Source of the DNA: Doryteuthis pealeii
Lineage: Eukaryota; Mollusca; Cephalopoda; Myopsida; Loliginidae
Assembly (NCBI GenBank): GCA_023376005.1
Contig: CM042179.1
Location: forward strand, 17,270,554 to 17,334,553
Direction: 5' to 3'
DNA: 64,000 nt
Within the stretch, counting starts at the first letter, position 1, and each line of letters opens with the position of its first letter. A program made the translations under genes and the position numbers. This document shows, piece after piece, positions 1-9,499 of this stretch. A model generated the notes under the pieces. That model ran no database searches. It had not been told where the DNA came from and saw nothing but the letters and a program-made list of their open reading frames with translations.

Positions 1-241
1 CTGTAATTTGAATTTTTTTTTAAAATGGAACATTGCTTACATTGTGGGTGGATAAAAAGTGTTGCTGATAAGTGAGGCTTTTTTTATATAGAGGGTTGAC
101 TGGAAATGACAGAAAAATTATAAGACCATTTAATGGCAAAGGAGATCTGGTGATGTAGCTAAAAAAAATTTAAGCTGGTAACCAAACTTCAGAAGATCCC
201 CGATCTTGCAAACTTTTTCTACATGGTGATGTGCTTGTGCT

Positions 242-710
242 ATGGAAAGGTCCTTTGAGGCCTATGAAAAATTCAAAAAGGTCAAATGGACCAGAGAATC
301 AGTGGATGTATATACAAATAATATTAAGAGGCTGGTTGGATTGGAAACATGCATAGAAAGAGGGTTAGTGCAAACAGCAAAATTAGCTTTTGTGATGGGC
401 TTCCTGGATAATATTTCAGTAACACTGCAACAATTATCTGGTGTAGAGAAAATGGAGATTACTAAGCTTATACCGACTTCAAGGGTATTGGTAAGGAAAC
501 TAAGTCAGGCTCCCGGAACAATAGGATTGGTCACACATAGTGAAGGACCAACAAACAAATATTCAATGGGGTCATCATCCACTATCTGGTGTTATAGATG
601 TCAGGGGTCACACTGAATTAAAGACTGCAAAGAGCCACCTAAGACTAAAGTCATGTGCTATAATTGCAAGAAGTTTGGACACATTGCAAGATATTGCCCT
701 CTAATTCAGG
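242..710 (+). pseudogene. gag-like remnant with two CCHC zinc knuckles
   Basis: A 124-codon open stretch (242-616) ends inside the first zinc knuckle (CYRCQGSH then a stop). Reading through that stop in the same frame gives a second complete knuckle, CYNCKKFGHIARYC, at about 655-697. Paired CCHC knuckles at the end of gag are typical of retroelement nucleocapsids, which bind RNA. The reading frame is lost at about 714, exactly where an inverted copy of the RT segment begins. The premature stop and the interruption make this a dead gag. Confidence 0.65.
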
Positions 711-713
711 GGA

Positions 714-1907
714 ATGATCCACCACTTCCTTCATTGATACCTTCATCACATTTATTATAATGTTCTCAATGTATGAATCAGTAGTCCCTTTTGTCTTCTT
801 GCTCTTCATCAGCACAGTTTTTAGAACTACCATAATTTTTGGTGTAGCATTGAGTCAGGCAGTAGGTTTTTCCTTTATGGCACACCAGCTAGTACTGCCA
901 TAGTTTCTTTGCAGCATGTATCTGCAAGTAGACTAACTTAAGGTTCAAATGAGAAATGAGCAAGGAGAAGCTTTTGTGCCAGCATCTGCTCCCCCCCCCT
1001 TTCAACAGTATGAAAGTGCAGTACAGGTCTCTTTCAATTATAGAGTGGACAGTATGAGAGCAACTGCACTACTACTTTACTCAGTTCCAACCTTGCTTGT
1101 GGATATGGTGAGAGTGCAGTTTATGAAATGGAGGTAAAGTGTATAGGAACTCAACAGGTAGATATAAAGTTATGTGGAATGAAATTAACAATAGAAACAA
1201 TTGAACACATCAATGGGATAGACATTGTTATTGGAATGGGCGTGATTAGTAAATTTGGAGACTTGACTAAAAAAATGGTTTGGAGAGACACACTCTGCTG
1301 TAGATGTCCAAGAGCCAAACTATAGTATTACTGAAGATAAAGATTTTAAGGCTGAGTTTGATGGCAAGAAATAGACTGCAGAATAGCACTGGAAAAAAGA
1401 GCCTCCAATGTTAGAAAACAAGATGGAATACTAAAGGAATTCCTTAGAGAACAGAGAAAGATGAGAGTATGAGAAAGAGGTGGAAAGGTGGATTTTGGAG
1501 TGTATTCTCTTACCATGGAGAGGTGAAGTTGAAAGAAAAGGTCAGGCCAATATTGGACTTTCATGAAATGAACAAATATGTAGAGTGCCAAACTGGAAGT
1601 GACATAATTGATGTGTGTGATGAGAAAATGAAAAAGTGGAGACAGTTGGTGGGAAGAACAACAGCAATAGTGAACCTTAAGTTAGTCTACTTGCAGATAC
1701 ATGCTGCAAAGAAACCATGGCAGTACTAGCTGGTGTGCCATAAGGTAAAAACCTACTGCCTGACTCAATGCTACACCAAAAATTATGGTAGCAGTTCTAA
1801 AAACTGTGCTGATGAAGAGCAAGAAGACAAAAGGGACCACTGATTCATACATTGAGAACATTATAATAAATGTGATGAAGGTATCAATGAAGGAAGTGAT
1901 GGATCAT
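714..1907. repeat. Inverted duplication of the RT segment (arms 714-946 and 1671-1907)
   Basis: The + strand at 714-946 is the reverse complement of 1671-1907 with only a few single-base differences and small indels (for example one 3-base indel near TAGAACTACC versus its partner with GCT). The arms are about 235 bp and the spacer is about 725 bp. The left arm interrupts the gag-pol junction, so it is a rearranged extra copy, not part of the original element. Confidence 0.9.
1128..1330 (+). pseudogene. Aspartic-protease-like remnant of the LTR element
   Basis: The open stretch contains a run with NGIDIVIGMGVISKFG, which resembles the second half of a retropepsin domain (the hydrophobic ILG-type segment). 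The DTG-type active-site triplet is not clearly visible upstream. It lies between the gag knuckles and the RT, the expected place for a protease. Only the position and the hydrophobic motif support this call. Confidence 0.4.
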
Positions 1908-2042
1908 CTTAAGGAATTTGGATTGACTCTAAAGTCACCAGAACTCTTGGAAGGAGGAGTGGCACTGGGACTTAAGCTGAAAAAAAGAAAAATGGGTAAA
2001 CTGGTGTTTGGAAGGAGCAACAAGATCCTGCAGAAGAGATGA
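1500..2042 (+). pseudogene. Reverse transcriptase remnant of the LTR element
   Basis: The translation contains VRPILDFHEMNKYVECQTG, then a segment like the VDLKSAYLQI motif (here VNLKLVYLQIHA), then after a stop and frameshift a segment ending TTDSYIENIIINV, where functional relatives have the Y-hydrophobic-DD catalytic motif (SYIDDI type). Here both aspartates are lost (SYIENI). A downstream ELLEGGVALGLKLKK run is the end of the RT/connection region. The stop at 1727-1729, the frame change and the loss of the DD motif show that the enzyme is dead. The segment 1671-1907 has an inverted near-copy at 714-946. Confidence 0.75.
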
Positions 2043-2182
2043 GTAGACAGGAGTTGTTTTTGGTCTGTGGTTATTAGTTGTGACACTATCTCATTGCTGG
2101 GTGGCTTCAATTGGCATGTTGCTACATGAAAAAAGGAGTTGGGTAGACTGGGAAAGTAAACTTTTGAATTGAAATTATCACT

Positions 2183-2640
2183 GTGATACAGGAGATCTTA
2201 ACTGAGGTAAAGAGAGATGACCCTGTGACCTGGCACATCCCTAGAACAAGAACAAGAGTTATGTGGTATGATGCTGGCAGTATTACCTTAGGTGCAGTTA
2301 TGGATATCGATGGTTTGGTGGCGGAGGATACAGCATGGCTGAGGAAAAAAAATGATTATAGCCACATTAATGTAGCTGAATTAGATGCTGTGTAAAAAAG
2401 TGTCAATTTGGCTTTAAAGTGGATTTTAAGAAAGATGGAAGTAAGTACTGATTCAATCACAGTACTAAATTAGATAAACTCTAGTGTAGAGGAGAGTGGA
2501 AGAATTACAGACAAATGGTGCTGGAAAAATAATAATAAAGCAAAGATTAGGTGAATTTGGATTACAAATGAATGAAGTGTTTGTGCTTTTGGGAAAAAAA
2601 ACAAGGTAGATGCGCTGACTGTTGATATAATGCACTATCA
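2183..2640 (+). pseudogene. RNase H remnant of the LTR element
   Basis: The run VMWYDAGSITLGAVMDIDG fits the first RNase H motif (W-x-D-A-S with the first catalytic aspartate), followed by INVAELDAV, which has the catalytic glutamate in the usual spacing. Beyond the stop at about 2395 the same frame continues with NLALKWILRK, consistent with the rest of an RNase H domain. This follows the RT directly, as in LTR elements. Stops break the frame. Confidence 0.65.
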
Positions 2641-2659
2641 TGGGGATGCATACTTGTCA

Positions 2660-3235
2660 ATGATTAACTGTGGGTCTGGATGACTGGCAGTATGGAGGGA
2701 GTTGCATGTAAAAATGGCAGCTGCCATTGTGGAAGAACTGGAGAAGGTGATTTTTGAATGAGGTTCAGTAGTGGAGGTGATACTGGACAATGGTTTTCTG
2801 CTGAGAAATCCTCCAAATGCTACTTGAAAAATGGAACATATGAAGGTTCTATAGAGCAGCCTACTGGGCAGGGTGAAATGAGATAGTGGGGTAACATCCC
2901 TGAACCATAAAATATATAGCTGAAAGAGGAGGGATAACACCTATAGAAATCACATTCTGGTATAACATGGCACCCAACATCAGTCAAAGAGAAGAGACAG
3001 TATCACAAAGGTCAATTTTTTATCTACAAGTGGAGGCACTAAAGAAATAAGTCTCCAGATGTCGATGAGGAATCCAAATAGGGGAAGAGATTTTGGTGAA
3101 ACCACCAAATGCTCTGTGTATGACGCAGTGGAGGAGAGGAGTGGTGAATGGGGTCCAATCGCCTAACAGTTGATGGAATGCCACATCATATTTGGATTTA
3201 AGGTGAGTAGTGTGTGCAAACAAGTGTGTGGATGC
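2660..3235 (+). pseudogene. Integrase-core remnant of the LTR element
   Basis: Translation in a + frame shows VVEVILDNGFLLRNP (the D-N-G part of the integrase DDE core), and in another frame segments resembling the post-core region (YWYNMAP type, then a stretch like GVSPDVDEE and RGRDFGETTKC). Several stops and frame changes are present. It is followed by the right LTR remnant, the normal order for an integrase-last pol gene. I do not see a usable HHCC zinc finger. Confidence 0.55.
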
Positions 3236-3309
3236 TAACCATATAGGTGATAGAAATGAGACAACACCAAATCAAAAACCCTAAAGAGAGCACAATGCGT
3301 TGATTTGGG

Positions 3310-3450
3310 TATGTGGTTTAAATAAAAAGAATAGAATGTCATTTACTTTATGGCTGGAGAAAAAGTGGCACTGATAACTGAGACTTTTTTTTTTATAAAG
3401 AGTTAACCAGAAATGAGAGGCATTGTGGGAGTGGGGAAGGTGGATATAAA
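3310..3450 (+). repeat. Right LTR remnant
   Basis: The segment GAGAAAAAGTGGCACTGATAA through the T-run and GAAATGAGA matches the left end of the window (about 15-110) at most positions, with the same order of landmarks. It lies immediately after the integrase remnant. The exact ends cannot be fixed because the left copy is cut by the window edge and both are diverged. Confidence 0.5.
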
Positions 3451-3643
3451 GTTTGATATTTTGTAGAAAGGATTAGTTTTTATTTCAGCAAACTTTAGTA
3501 TGCATTTCATTATTATCATTAAATCCAAAACCTTTTTTTTTTATGAAGACTTATATTTTTCTAAGTTTATATGGTATATATATCATTCTATTTTTAATTT
3601 TCTTTCATTCAATAAATGATTGCTTTTGATAATATATTTTTAG

Positions 3644-3828
3644 CAAATGAAAACAGATATGAAGGATTATGGCAAAACAATATGAAGAATGGTCATGGGA
3701 AATTCTTTTTTCTTGATACTGGTCAATTGTATGAAGGTGTTTGGGTAGATGATATACCAAAATGTGGTAAAATCATTGATTTCAATAGAGACAGTGCACC
3801 ATATCCAACCAAATACCCTATTCCAAAG
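3644..3828 (+). CDS. MORN3: MORN3-like protein, penultimate exon
   Basis: This exon encodes the last MORN repeats of a protein closely matching vertebrate MORN repeat-containing protein 3. It opens with ENRYEGLWQNNMKNGHGKFF, a MORN unit (Y-E-G-x-W plus N-G-x-G), then GQLYEGVWVDD, then PKCGKIIDFNRDSAPYPTKY and PIPK, the conserved MORN3 tail (CGTMIDFGRDEAPEPT in mammals, from memory). The acceptor is TTTTTAG at 3638-3643 and the donor GGTAACAT starts at 3829. The intron before it is phase 1 and the one after is phase 0. The upstream ATG at 3616 is intronic, not a start. MORN3 is a testis/cilia-associated protein in vertebrates. Earlier exons are left of the window. Confidence 0.88.
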
Positions 3829-4175
3829 GTAACATATCAAATTTTATTTTTTCTAATTGAATTGCCTTTGCATGATTAATTTTAAAAAAATATATAATTT
3901 GATTTTTTTTTAAATATATAATTTGCATTAATCTGAAAATCATATGAACTAAACAGGAAAAATCTAGAAAAATATTTTCCAACCAAAATTCCTTTATATC
4001 ATGACAAGAAAAACATGTTTATTGACCATTTAAAAACAATTTTAATGCAGTGTCCACATTTATTTGATTTATAATTCATTTATTAATTGATAACAGAAAC
4101 ATTTATTTGTGAATAACTACAATCTACTTAAAATCTGAAATTCTTGATTAAATTATAATAAAGAATTGAACCCTT

Positions 4176-4853
4176 TACCTGTGTAGGGGTTTGGTGAGAG
4201 CAAATTCCAGTTGTTGAAGACAAATTCCGACTGGTGAGAAACAGATGCTGACCCCACTAACAATATTTGGGTATGACGATAAATGAAAAGACACAGGTTA
4301 GACAGAATATGGAGAAATAACAAACACAGGGTATATAGTTAACAACAATAAAGAAATATATTCCATGATCATTGGTTGGTAGAAAATTGGATAAATCAGG
4401 AAAGGTATCAATTACTCCCAACCTGAAGACAAATGTCTTGTATATTGATCAAAATGGCAGGATGGGTATCATATTAGGATAGTAATCAGCAACCCGGTTG
4501 AAATGGCCAGATGTGTTGTTGTATTGCTAGATGTTATCAGTATCTTTGCATTTGAACTGGTAGTGAACACTGTTCATCAAAGGTATCATGCTATATGCTG
4601 AGGTAAATGGTCATCGCGTACAGTGGGGACTAAAGTTGCCCAATGTGGTGGTGTGCGGTGATGTCCCTGCTGTTTACATATGAGTGGTCAGTCAAAGTCC
4701 CTACTAATGCCTGGATAAGAGCAGACTGACTTGTCGATTTGTATTCTCATTTATATACATGACTACCAGCTCCGATTTGGTATTTTTCCTTTTGGTGGTA
4801 CAAATTTACAAACCTTCTAGAAACTTCAAAGCGTGGATGTATGTGTAAGTACC
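4176..4853 (-). mobile_element. Possible LTR-like insertion in the last MORN3 intron
   Basis: This block is clearly less AT-rich than the intron around it. Read on the - strand it has a TATATAAATGAG box at about 4748-4759 followed about 25-30 bases later by an initiator-like AGTCAGTC, and it ends CCCCTACACA. The tetranucleotide TACC flanks it at 4176-4179 and 4850-4853. The - strand start is not TG, so the LTR identity is uncertain. No coding potential is seen. Confidence 0.35.
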
Positions 4854-5224
4854 ACTTATGACTTATCCAACCAAATTTTAGAGATTGCTTAATTATTTAA
4901 AAAAAATCTTATTTGTGCAAAATTGTAGAAGTTTTTGAATTGGGATAGGAGTTATGGTTGGCATGTATTTTATGTTTTTTTTCTTTTTCATTGTTTAATA
5001 AATTATAGGAGTTTATCCTATACCTGTGCTTGGATTTACATTTTATAAATGTTCATTTGTAAACAATTTGCAGTAAATTGAAAAAAAAAAACCTTTAGAG
5101 GTATTTTCCCATGTCTTTGGATATTGAATGACATTTTTTTAAAAAACTGATTTTTAAATCATTAAATATGATTTTTTTTATTTTTAAAAAATTACACATT
5201 TTATTTTTATTCCTTGTAATGTAG

Positions 5225-5293
5225 GTAGAATTAGAACATCCAGAAGGTGTTTTGGCAACAGCTGAAGACATGTTTCTTCCAGAACAAGAATGA
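5225..5293 (+). CDS. MORN3: MORN3-like protein, last exon
   Basis: After a TGTAG acceptor (AG at 5223-5224) the frame reads VELEHPEGVLATAEDMFLPE and ends QE-stop (TGA 5291-5293). This matches the end of MORN3 (mammalian form: V-K-I-L-D-P-D-G-V-L-A-E-A-L-A-M-F), and the phase-0 junction with the previous exon is consistent. The intron is 3829-5224 (1,396 bp). Too short for a simple ORF scan, it is recognised only by homology and the matching splice phase. Confidence 0.88.
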   Translation, partial: VELEHPEGVLATAEDMFLPEQE

Positions 5294-5406
5294 ATTTTCT
5301 ATAACAGTTCAATCTCATTTCTTCATACAAGAACAAAATAACAATTAAAAACATAAATAATAATAATATTCAGTATTTGTATTCTTTATTACTTGCTATT
5401 AATTTA

Positions 5407-5430
5407 AATAAAAGGATCAATTTAAATAAA
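5407..5430 (+). promoter_or_regulatory. Candidate poly(A) signals of the MORN3-like gene
   Basis: Two AATAAA hexamers occur at 5407-5412 and 5425-5430, about 115-135 bases after the stop codon, a plausible 3' UTR end. AATAAA is frequent by chance in such AT-rich DNA, so the call rests mainly on position. Confidence 0.4.
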
Positions 5431-6570
5431 TGAAAAATCTAAAATTGTATCTTGTCTTAATTTTTTATCATATTCCTATTATATTTTCAAAATATTTATA
5501 TCTATAAAAATCTGTGTACATTTTTGTTTCTCATAATTTGATACAATCTTTTACACATTCTTGATCTTCCAGATACTTTTACTGTTTTAAAAAATAATTA
5601 ACCAAATAAATGTATTAATCCAATATTACTTTAATAATTTATAATTATAGGTGTAAAAAGCATCAAATGAATTTCCTGATTTAATTAATCACCAATAAAT
5701 TAAAACTTTTAAAAAAGTATATTTTATTGAAGTTATTTAAGTTGTGTTAATTATTCTAGAGGGGATTGCTTTCAGTAGAATCACTCAACTGTAACAGCAG
5801 TTATTATTTCAATTCATTGGTTATGTTATGGGACTGAGACAAAAAGAGGATGATAAGGAGTAAAGAAATCAATGACAAACAACAAGGAAAAATGTATATT
5901 CATAATATCTATAGATAGGAAATGAGTTTAATCAAAAAATCTGTTTGATGAAGGTTTCTTATTTGGCTGGTGTTTAAGGTTGTATGGCAACAGAAAGAAA
6001 AAGAAGTTGGTGCTTGGAGCTTCAATTTACATGATTCATGTTGGTGTCGTGGAAAAGTTTAGCCTTTGCTTGTAGCAGTGGTCGCACATTCTTTATTATT
6101 CTTATTATACTTATCTTGTATATATCTTCTATCTTATTTCTATACTGTCTGGATTGGGTTGATCTTTCTTCATGTGGGTGTTTTGGGGTTGATTTGGATT
6201 AGTTTGGGTCTCTTCTTGTTAAGGACACATTGAGTTGACTCTATTCCCATCTTCATTTAAGTTTTTATTATGAACATGGAAACTGGATATATTCTCATAC
6301 ATTTTTATTTGTCCAAAACCTATAGCCTCATATGTGGAGATTAGCCATATACGTCTGACCAGTAAAACGTTTGAGACTAATATGATTAACTAATTGAATT
6401 CTCATGGACTGATTGGTCACATGATCAAACCAAGAGAACTGCTCCCAGGTCAGTTAGGGGTCAAGGACTTGTCTATCATATCTATATAAACTTCTAATGA
6501 ATTCTTAAAATTAACAGTTATTTTTAAATTCTACACTTCATTAGAAAATGAATAGGCCAACCTATGTAAG
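5431..6570. other. AT-rich intergenic stretch without recognised genes
   Basis: I see no exon, RNA gene or intact element here. About 6330-6520 contains a promoter-like TCTATATAAACTTC, but no gene or paired terminal repeat supports it. Confidence 0.4.
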
Positions 6571-6754
6571 AATATGTGGCATGATGGTCTGGAAGAAGTA
6601 GCAGCACATTTTAGTTTATCACATATGGATAATAACGTAAGGTCTTTTGCACTGCACATGGTTACATGGGAAGAGTGTATATGGCTGTCTAAAGTATTTT
6701 GTGCTGCATGTGTCTATGTCAGAAGAGCCAATGAGTTGCATGTTTATGATATCA

Positions 6755-7020
6755 GGACTGCTGTATTCATAGGAAATGGACACCAAGATGAGTTCAAATC
6801 CTGGGCAAGGCTGTTTGTATTTCATATAGTGCTGATACCTTTTGGAAAGGTATGAATACAACAATTCTCTTTCCAGCTATTGTTGTTGGGCAGACTGGGC
6901 TTTTTAACCTTGGTTAGGTCACCAGTCTAGGAGAAAGAAAATTCTGAATTCAAGACCTGTTTAACTCTGCACAAGAAATTGACCTTGTGTCACATCCTAC
7001 CAAGCTATGCATTTTGTGTG
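6755..7020 (+). repeat. tRNA-derived SINE, 5'-truncated copy
   Basis: From CATAGGAAATGGACAC onward this matches the SINE at 16282-16560, including the B-box-like GAGTTCAAATCC, GGAAAGGTATGAAT, GGGCAGACTGGGCT and the tail with CTCTGCACAAGAAATTGAC. The A-box part is absent or unrecognisable. It ends at the (TA)n tract at 7022. Confidence 0.75.
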
Positions 7021-7021
<1 letters not shown>

Positions 7022-7061
<40 letters not shown>

Positions 7062-7072
7062 CTGTGTGTGTG
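7022..7072. repeat. (TA)n-(TG)n microsatellite
   Basis: Alternating TA for about 30 bases and then TG-rich sequence. Apparent reading frames across it are artefacts of the dinucleotide repeat. Confidence 0.95.
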
Positions 7073-8258
7073 TTTAAGACAGCAGAACATTCCAAATACA
7101 GATTTAAAAAATGTGAAAATTAATGAATTAATCAGAATTTCAAAAAAGTTCAAATTAGAGGTCAGCTCCTCTGAGAAATGGAGCAACCCAAAATAAAATG
7201 TTAATAATGAAAAAAGGATAAGGACAAAATTGCCAACAATCCCAGAGAAACTCCTATCCATGGTATTAACTAGAAAAAGAAATCTACAGAAAGAAATATG
7301 TAAACAATTATAACATCCATCACAGAATTCAGATGCTACCAGTCCACCTAAAAGGGGATAGGATTTATATATGAGACCAAGACAGTTTTGGTGAGGTGAC
7401 TAAAAGACTAGCCAACCCTCATATCAAATCATAACTGAAACAAGTTTGATGATATGGAGAAATAGACACTTCTTTATAGGAGATAAGAAAGAAGACACAT
7501 CCATGGAGACACACATTCCTGACAATTACCAGTTACTTCTGACTTTTCCTGTAAACCCAGATACTTTTTCAGCATTTCTTACTAAAAGAACAAATGGATC
7601 TGGTCATACACTGAAACCTAACAATTATCCAGAAATGGTTTACACTGGGTTTATATATATAAAGATTTGTATAAATGTTAAGTTTAAAATAGATGGTTGT
7701 ACAAACTTAAGGTGGGGATGTTGTAAGATACGTGTCATGTGACATAGTAATTATCTTATGACAAGTTCAGATGAGATGCAAAAAACAATCAGAATTTTCA
7801 CAAGTTCTTATTTACAAAACTATAAGTGTTCAGATTTCCATGTGCAACAAAATCTGGTAAAGTTGTGACAATCAAAATGTCATATGAATAAACTATTTTC
7901 AACTTTTTTTTCTGCAGACATATTCTTATTAGAATTGTAAGATATTATTATCCAATTATATATAAAGTATCACTCACAAATAAATACATAAAAAAAAAAA
8001 ATAAAAAAAAAAAAAAAAACATTTATTTCTATTTTTTCTTTATATTTTTTATTTTATAATAAATTTTAAGGAATTATTAGAATTTTAATCTAACTCTAAT
8101 TCTACAACAACATCTAATCTGACCCTGACATGTTGAAAAGATTATAGATGTAGGGTTCAAATTAAAGTTCAAATAAACTATTAAAATATTTTATTATTAT
8201 AATAATTATTAATTTTATTTCATCTTTAAAGTTACTGTAGTTTAGTTCTTATCACAAA

Positions 8259-8400
8259 TCAAATAGCCCTACCCCTACCTCTAAACCCCTGAACCTAATC
8301 TTGACCCAAAGTCTGACCTGCCATCTTAAAATTAGTTATGAAAACAATTTTTAGCCATTTTGTAAAAAACAATAACTTAAAGAAAGAAAAAAAATCATTG
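8259..8400 (+). repeat. Dispersed CCCTA-rich repeat, copy 1
   Basis: AATAGCCCTACCCCTACC, CTCTAAACCCCTGAACCTAA and a following ATTTTGTAAAAAACAATAAC recur in diverged form at about 14328-14440. The family is unknown to me. The two copies share order and spacing. Confidence 0.5.
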
Positions 8401-8403
8401 GGT

Positions 8404-8640
8404 GGCCTAAAGTTGGTATCAATCAGATAGAAAAAGAGTCTATCCTCTTTTCACTAGTGCTAGACTAAGGAGATTGTTTTTGCGTCTGAGGTGGAGCACT
8501 ACACCTACCATCAATGCCTTACTTTACTGCACAGTTCCCTTTGCTACTCATATACTAAGTTGGCGATGGCCAGTATCGCACAAGGAACCTTGTGATTTCT
8601 AGGCAGACACTCTACCAATTGAGCTAAACCAGCCCTTAAA
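8404..8640 (-). repeat. tRNA-derived SINE (second family)
   Basis: Read on the - strand the head GGTTTAGCTCAATTGGTAGA is a clear tRNA-like A box, followed by TAGAAATCACAAGGTTCCTT at the anticodon/B-box position. The body then contains GGTAGGTGTAGTGCTCCACC and GCACTAGTGAAAAGAGGATA. Related copies are at 32860-33070 (+) and 58190-58345 (-, body only). The extended body and dispersed copies argue against a functional tRNA gene. Confidence 0.75.
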
Positions 8641-8979
8641 AAATTAGAAAACAGCAAACATGACTTGGCCAATAATAAAGACACAGGAAAAAGTAACAAT
8701 TTTGCTTGGAAAAAGTCACAATTCATGGTGGCTAGATGAGGTTAGGATTAAGTTTAGCAGAGAAATATATTTTTAATTCAAGTGAGATGTTAGGGATTTA
8801 TCAAGTAAACACTTTTGGTTTAAGATTAATTTTTTCCTGCAACTTTTTTTACAAGTGACTTCTTTATCTGGATTCATTATATTATGTAATTATCACTTAT
8901 TTTCTTTTTATAAAAATACAAATTTAAAAAATGATAATAAAAATTTTTCAAAATTAATAAAAGACTAAACCCAAATTAT

Positions 8980-9026
8980 TACACACACACACACACACAC
9001 ACAGATATATATATATATATATATAT
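8980..9026. repeat. (AC)n-(TA)n microsatellite
   Basis: (AC) repeats at about 8981-9003 then (TA) repeats to 9026, directly abutting the large palindrome. Confidence 0.95.
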
Positions 9027-9344
9027 TTTATTTTAAGAATGGAAAGGAGTAACCTACTTGAGTTTCATCGATTGATTCTTCAGGGTTACTTTAAATTAAT
9101 CGAGTTTACGATTAATCTTAGGTGTTATAAACATGCCCGTTGGAATGGGACTTAACTTTAGTAGAGGAACACTTATTTATATAAATAAATATAAATAAGC
9201 GTTCCTCTACTAAAGTTAAGTCCCATTCCAACGGGCATGTTTATAACACCTAAGATTAATCGTAAACTCGATTAATTTAAAGTAACCCTGAAGAATCAAT
9301 CGATGAAACTCGAGTAGGTTACTCCTTTCCATTCTTAAAATAAA
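9027..9344. mobile_element. Near-perfect palindrome (fold-back/MITE-like element)
   Basis: The left arm 9027-9180 and right arm 9191-9344 are reverse complements over about 150 bp with very few mismatches, separated by about 10 bases of ATAAATAAAT. Both arm ends carry ATTTTAAGAATGGAAAGGAG. It has no coding capacity. The structure fits a non-autonomous fold-back DNA element, or a hairpin fixed after an inverted duplication. Confidence 0.85.
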
Positions 9345-9468
9345 TTTATGCTCTACATTGTATTGAGCACTTTGTATTTGTTTTTTCTCAACCTTAACCT
9401 CTGGATATTGTGCGCTTCCAACGATCGTTCTTATACCCACCGGTAAGTTAATACTTATACATATACAA

Positions 9469-9499
<31 letters not shown>

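Larger units (their letters stand above)
1..3470 (+). mobile_element. Degenerate LTR retroelement with gag and pol remnants
   Basis: In order along the + strand this stretch encodes a gag-like segment with zinc knuckles, a protease-like piece, reverse transcriptase, RNase H and an integrase-core remnant, all broken by stops and frameshifts. Two similar non-coding segments lie at the ends: about 15-110 and about 3320-3415 share an alignable run containing AAAAAGTG, CTGATAA, a T-rich tract and a GAAATGA tail, so they are probably remnants of the two LTRs, the left one cut by the window edge. The protein order is that of LTR retrotransposons; I do not assign a clade. The element lies upstream of a MORN3 exon and so probably inside a MORN3 intron. 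It cannot be autonomous. Confidence 0.75.

Noticed and set aside
7446..7742. 98-codon + open frame with a GGTGGGGATGTTGTAAG polypurine-tract-like end
   Set aside because: I considered an LTR-element pol end, but found no conserved pol motif and no matching LTR pair.
8590..8632. Functional tRNA gene on the - strand
   Set aside because: The tRNA-like head is continuous with a SINE body shared with 32860-33070 and 58190-58345.
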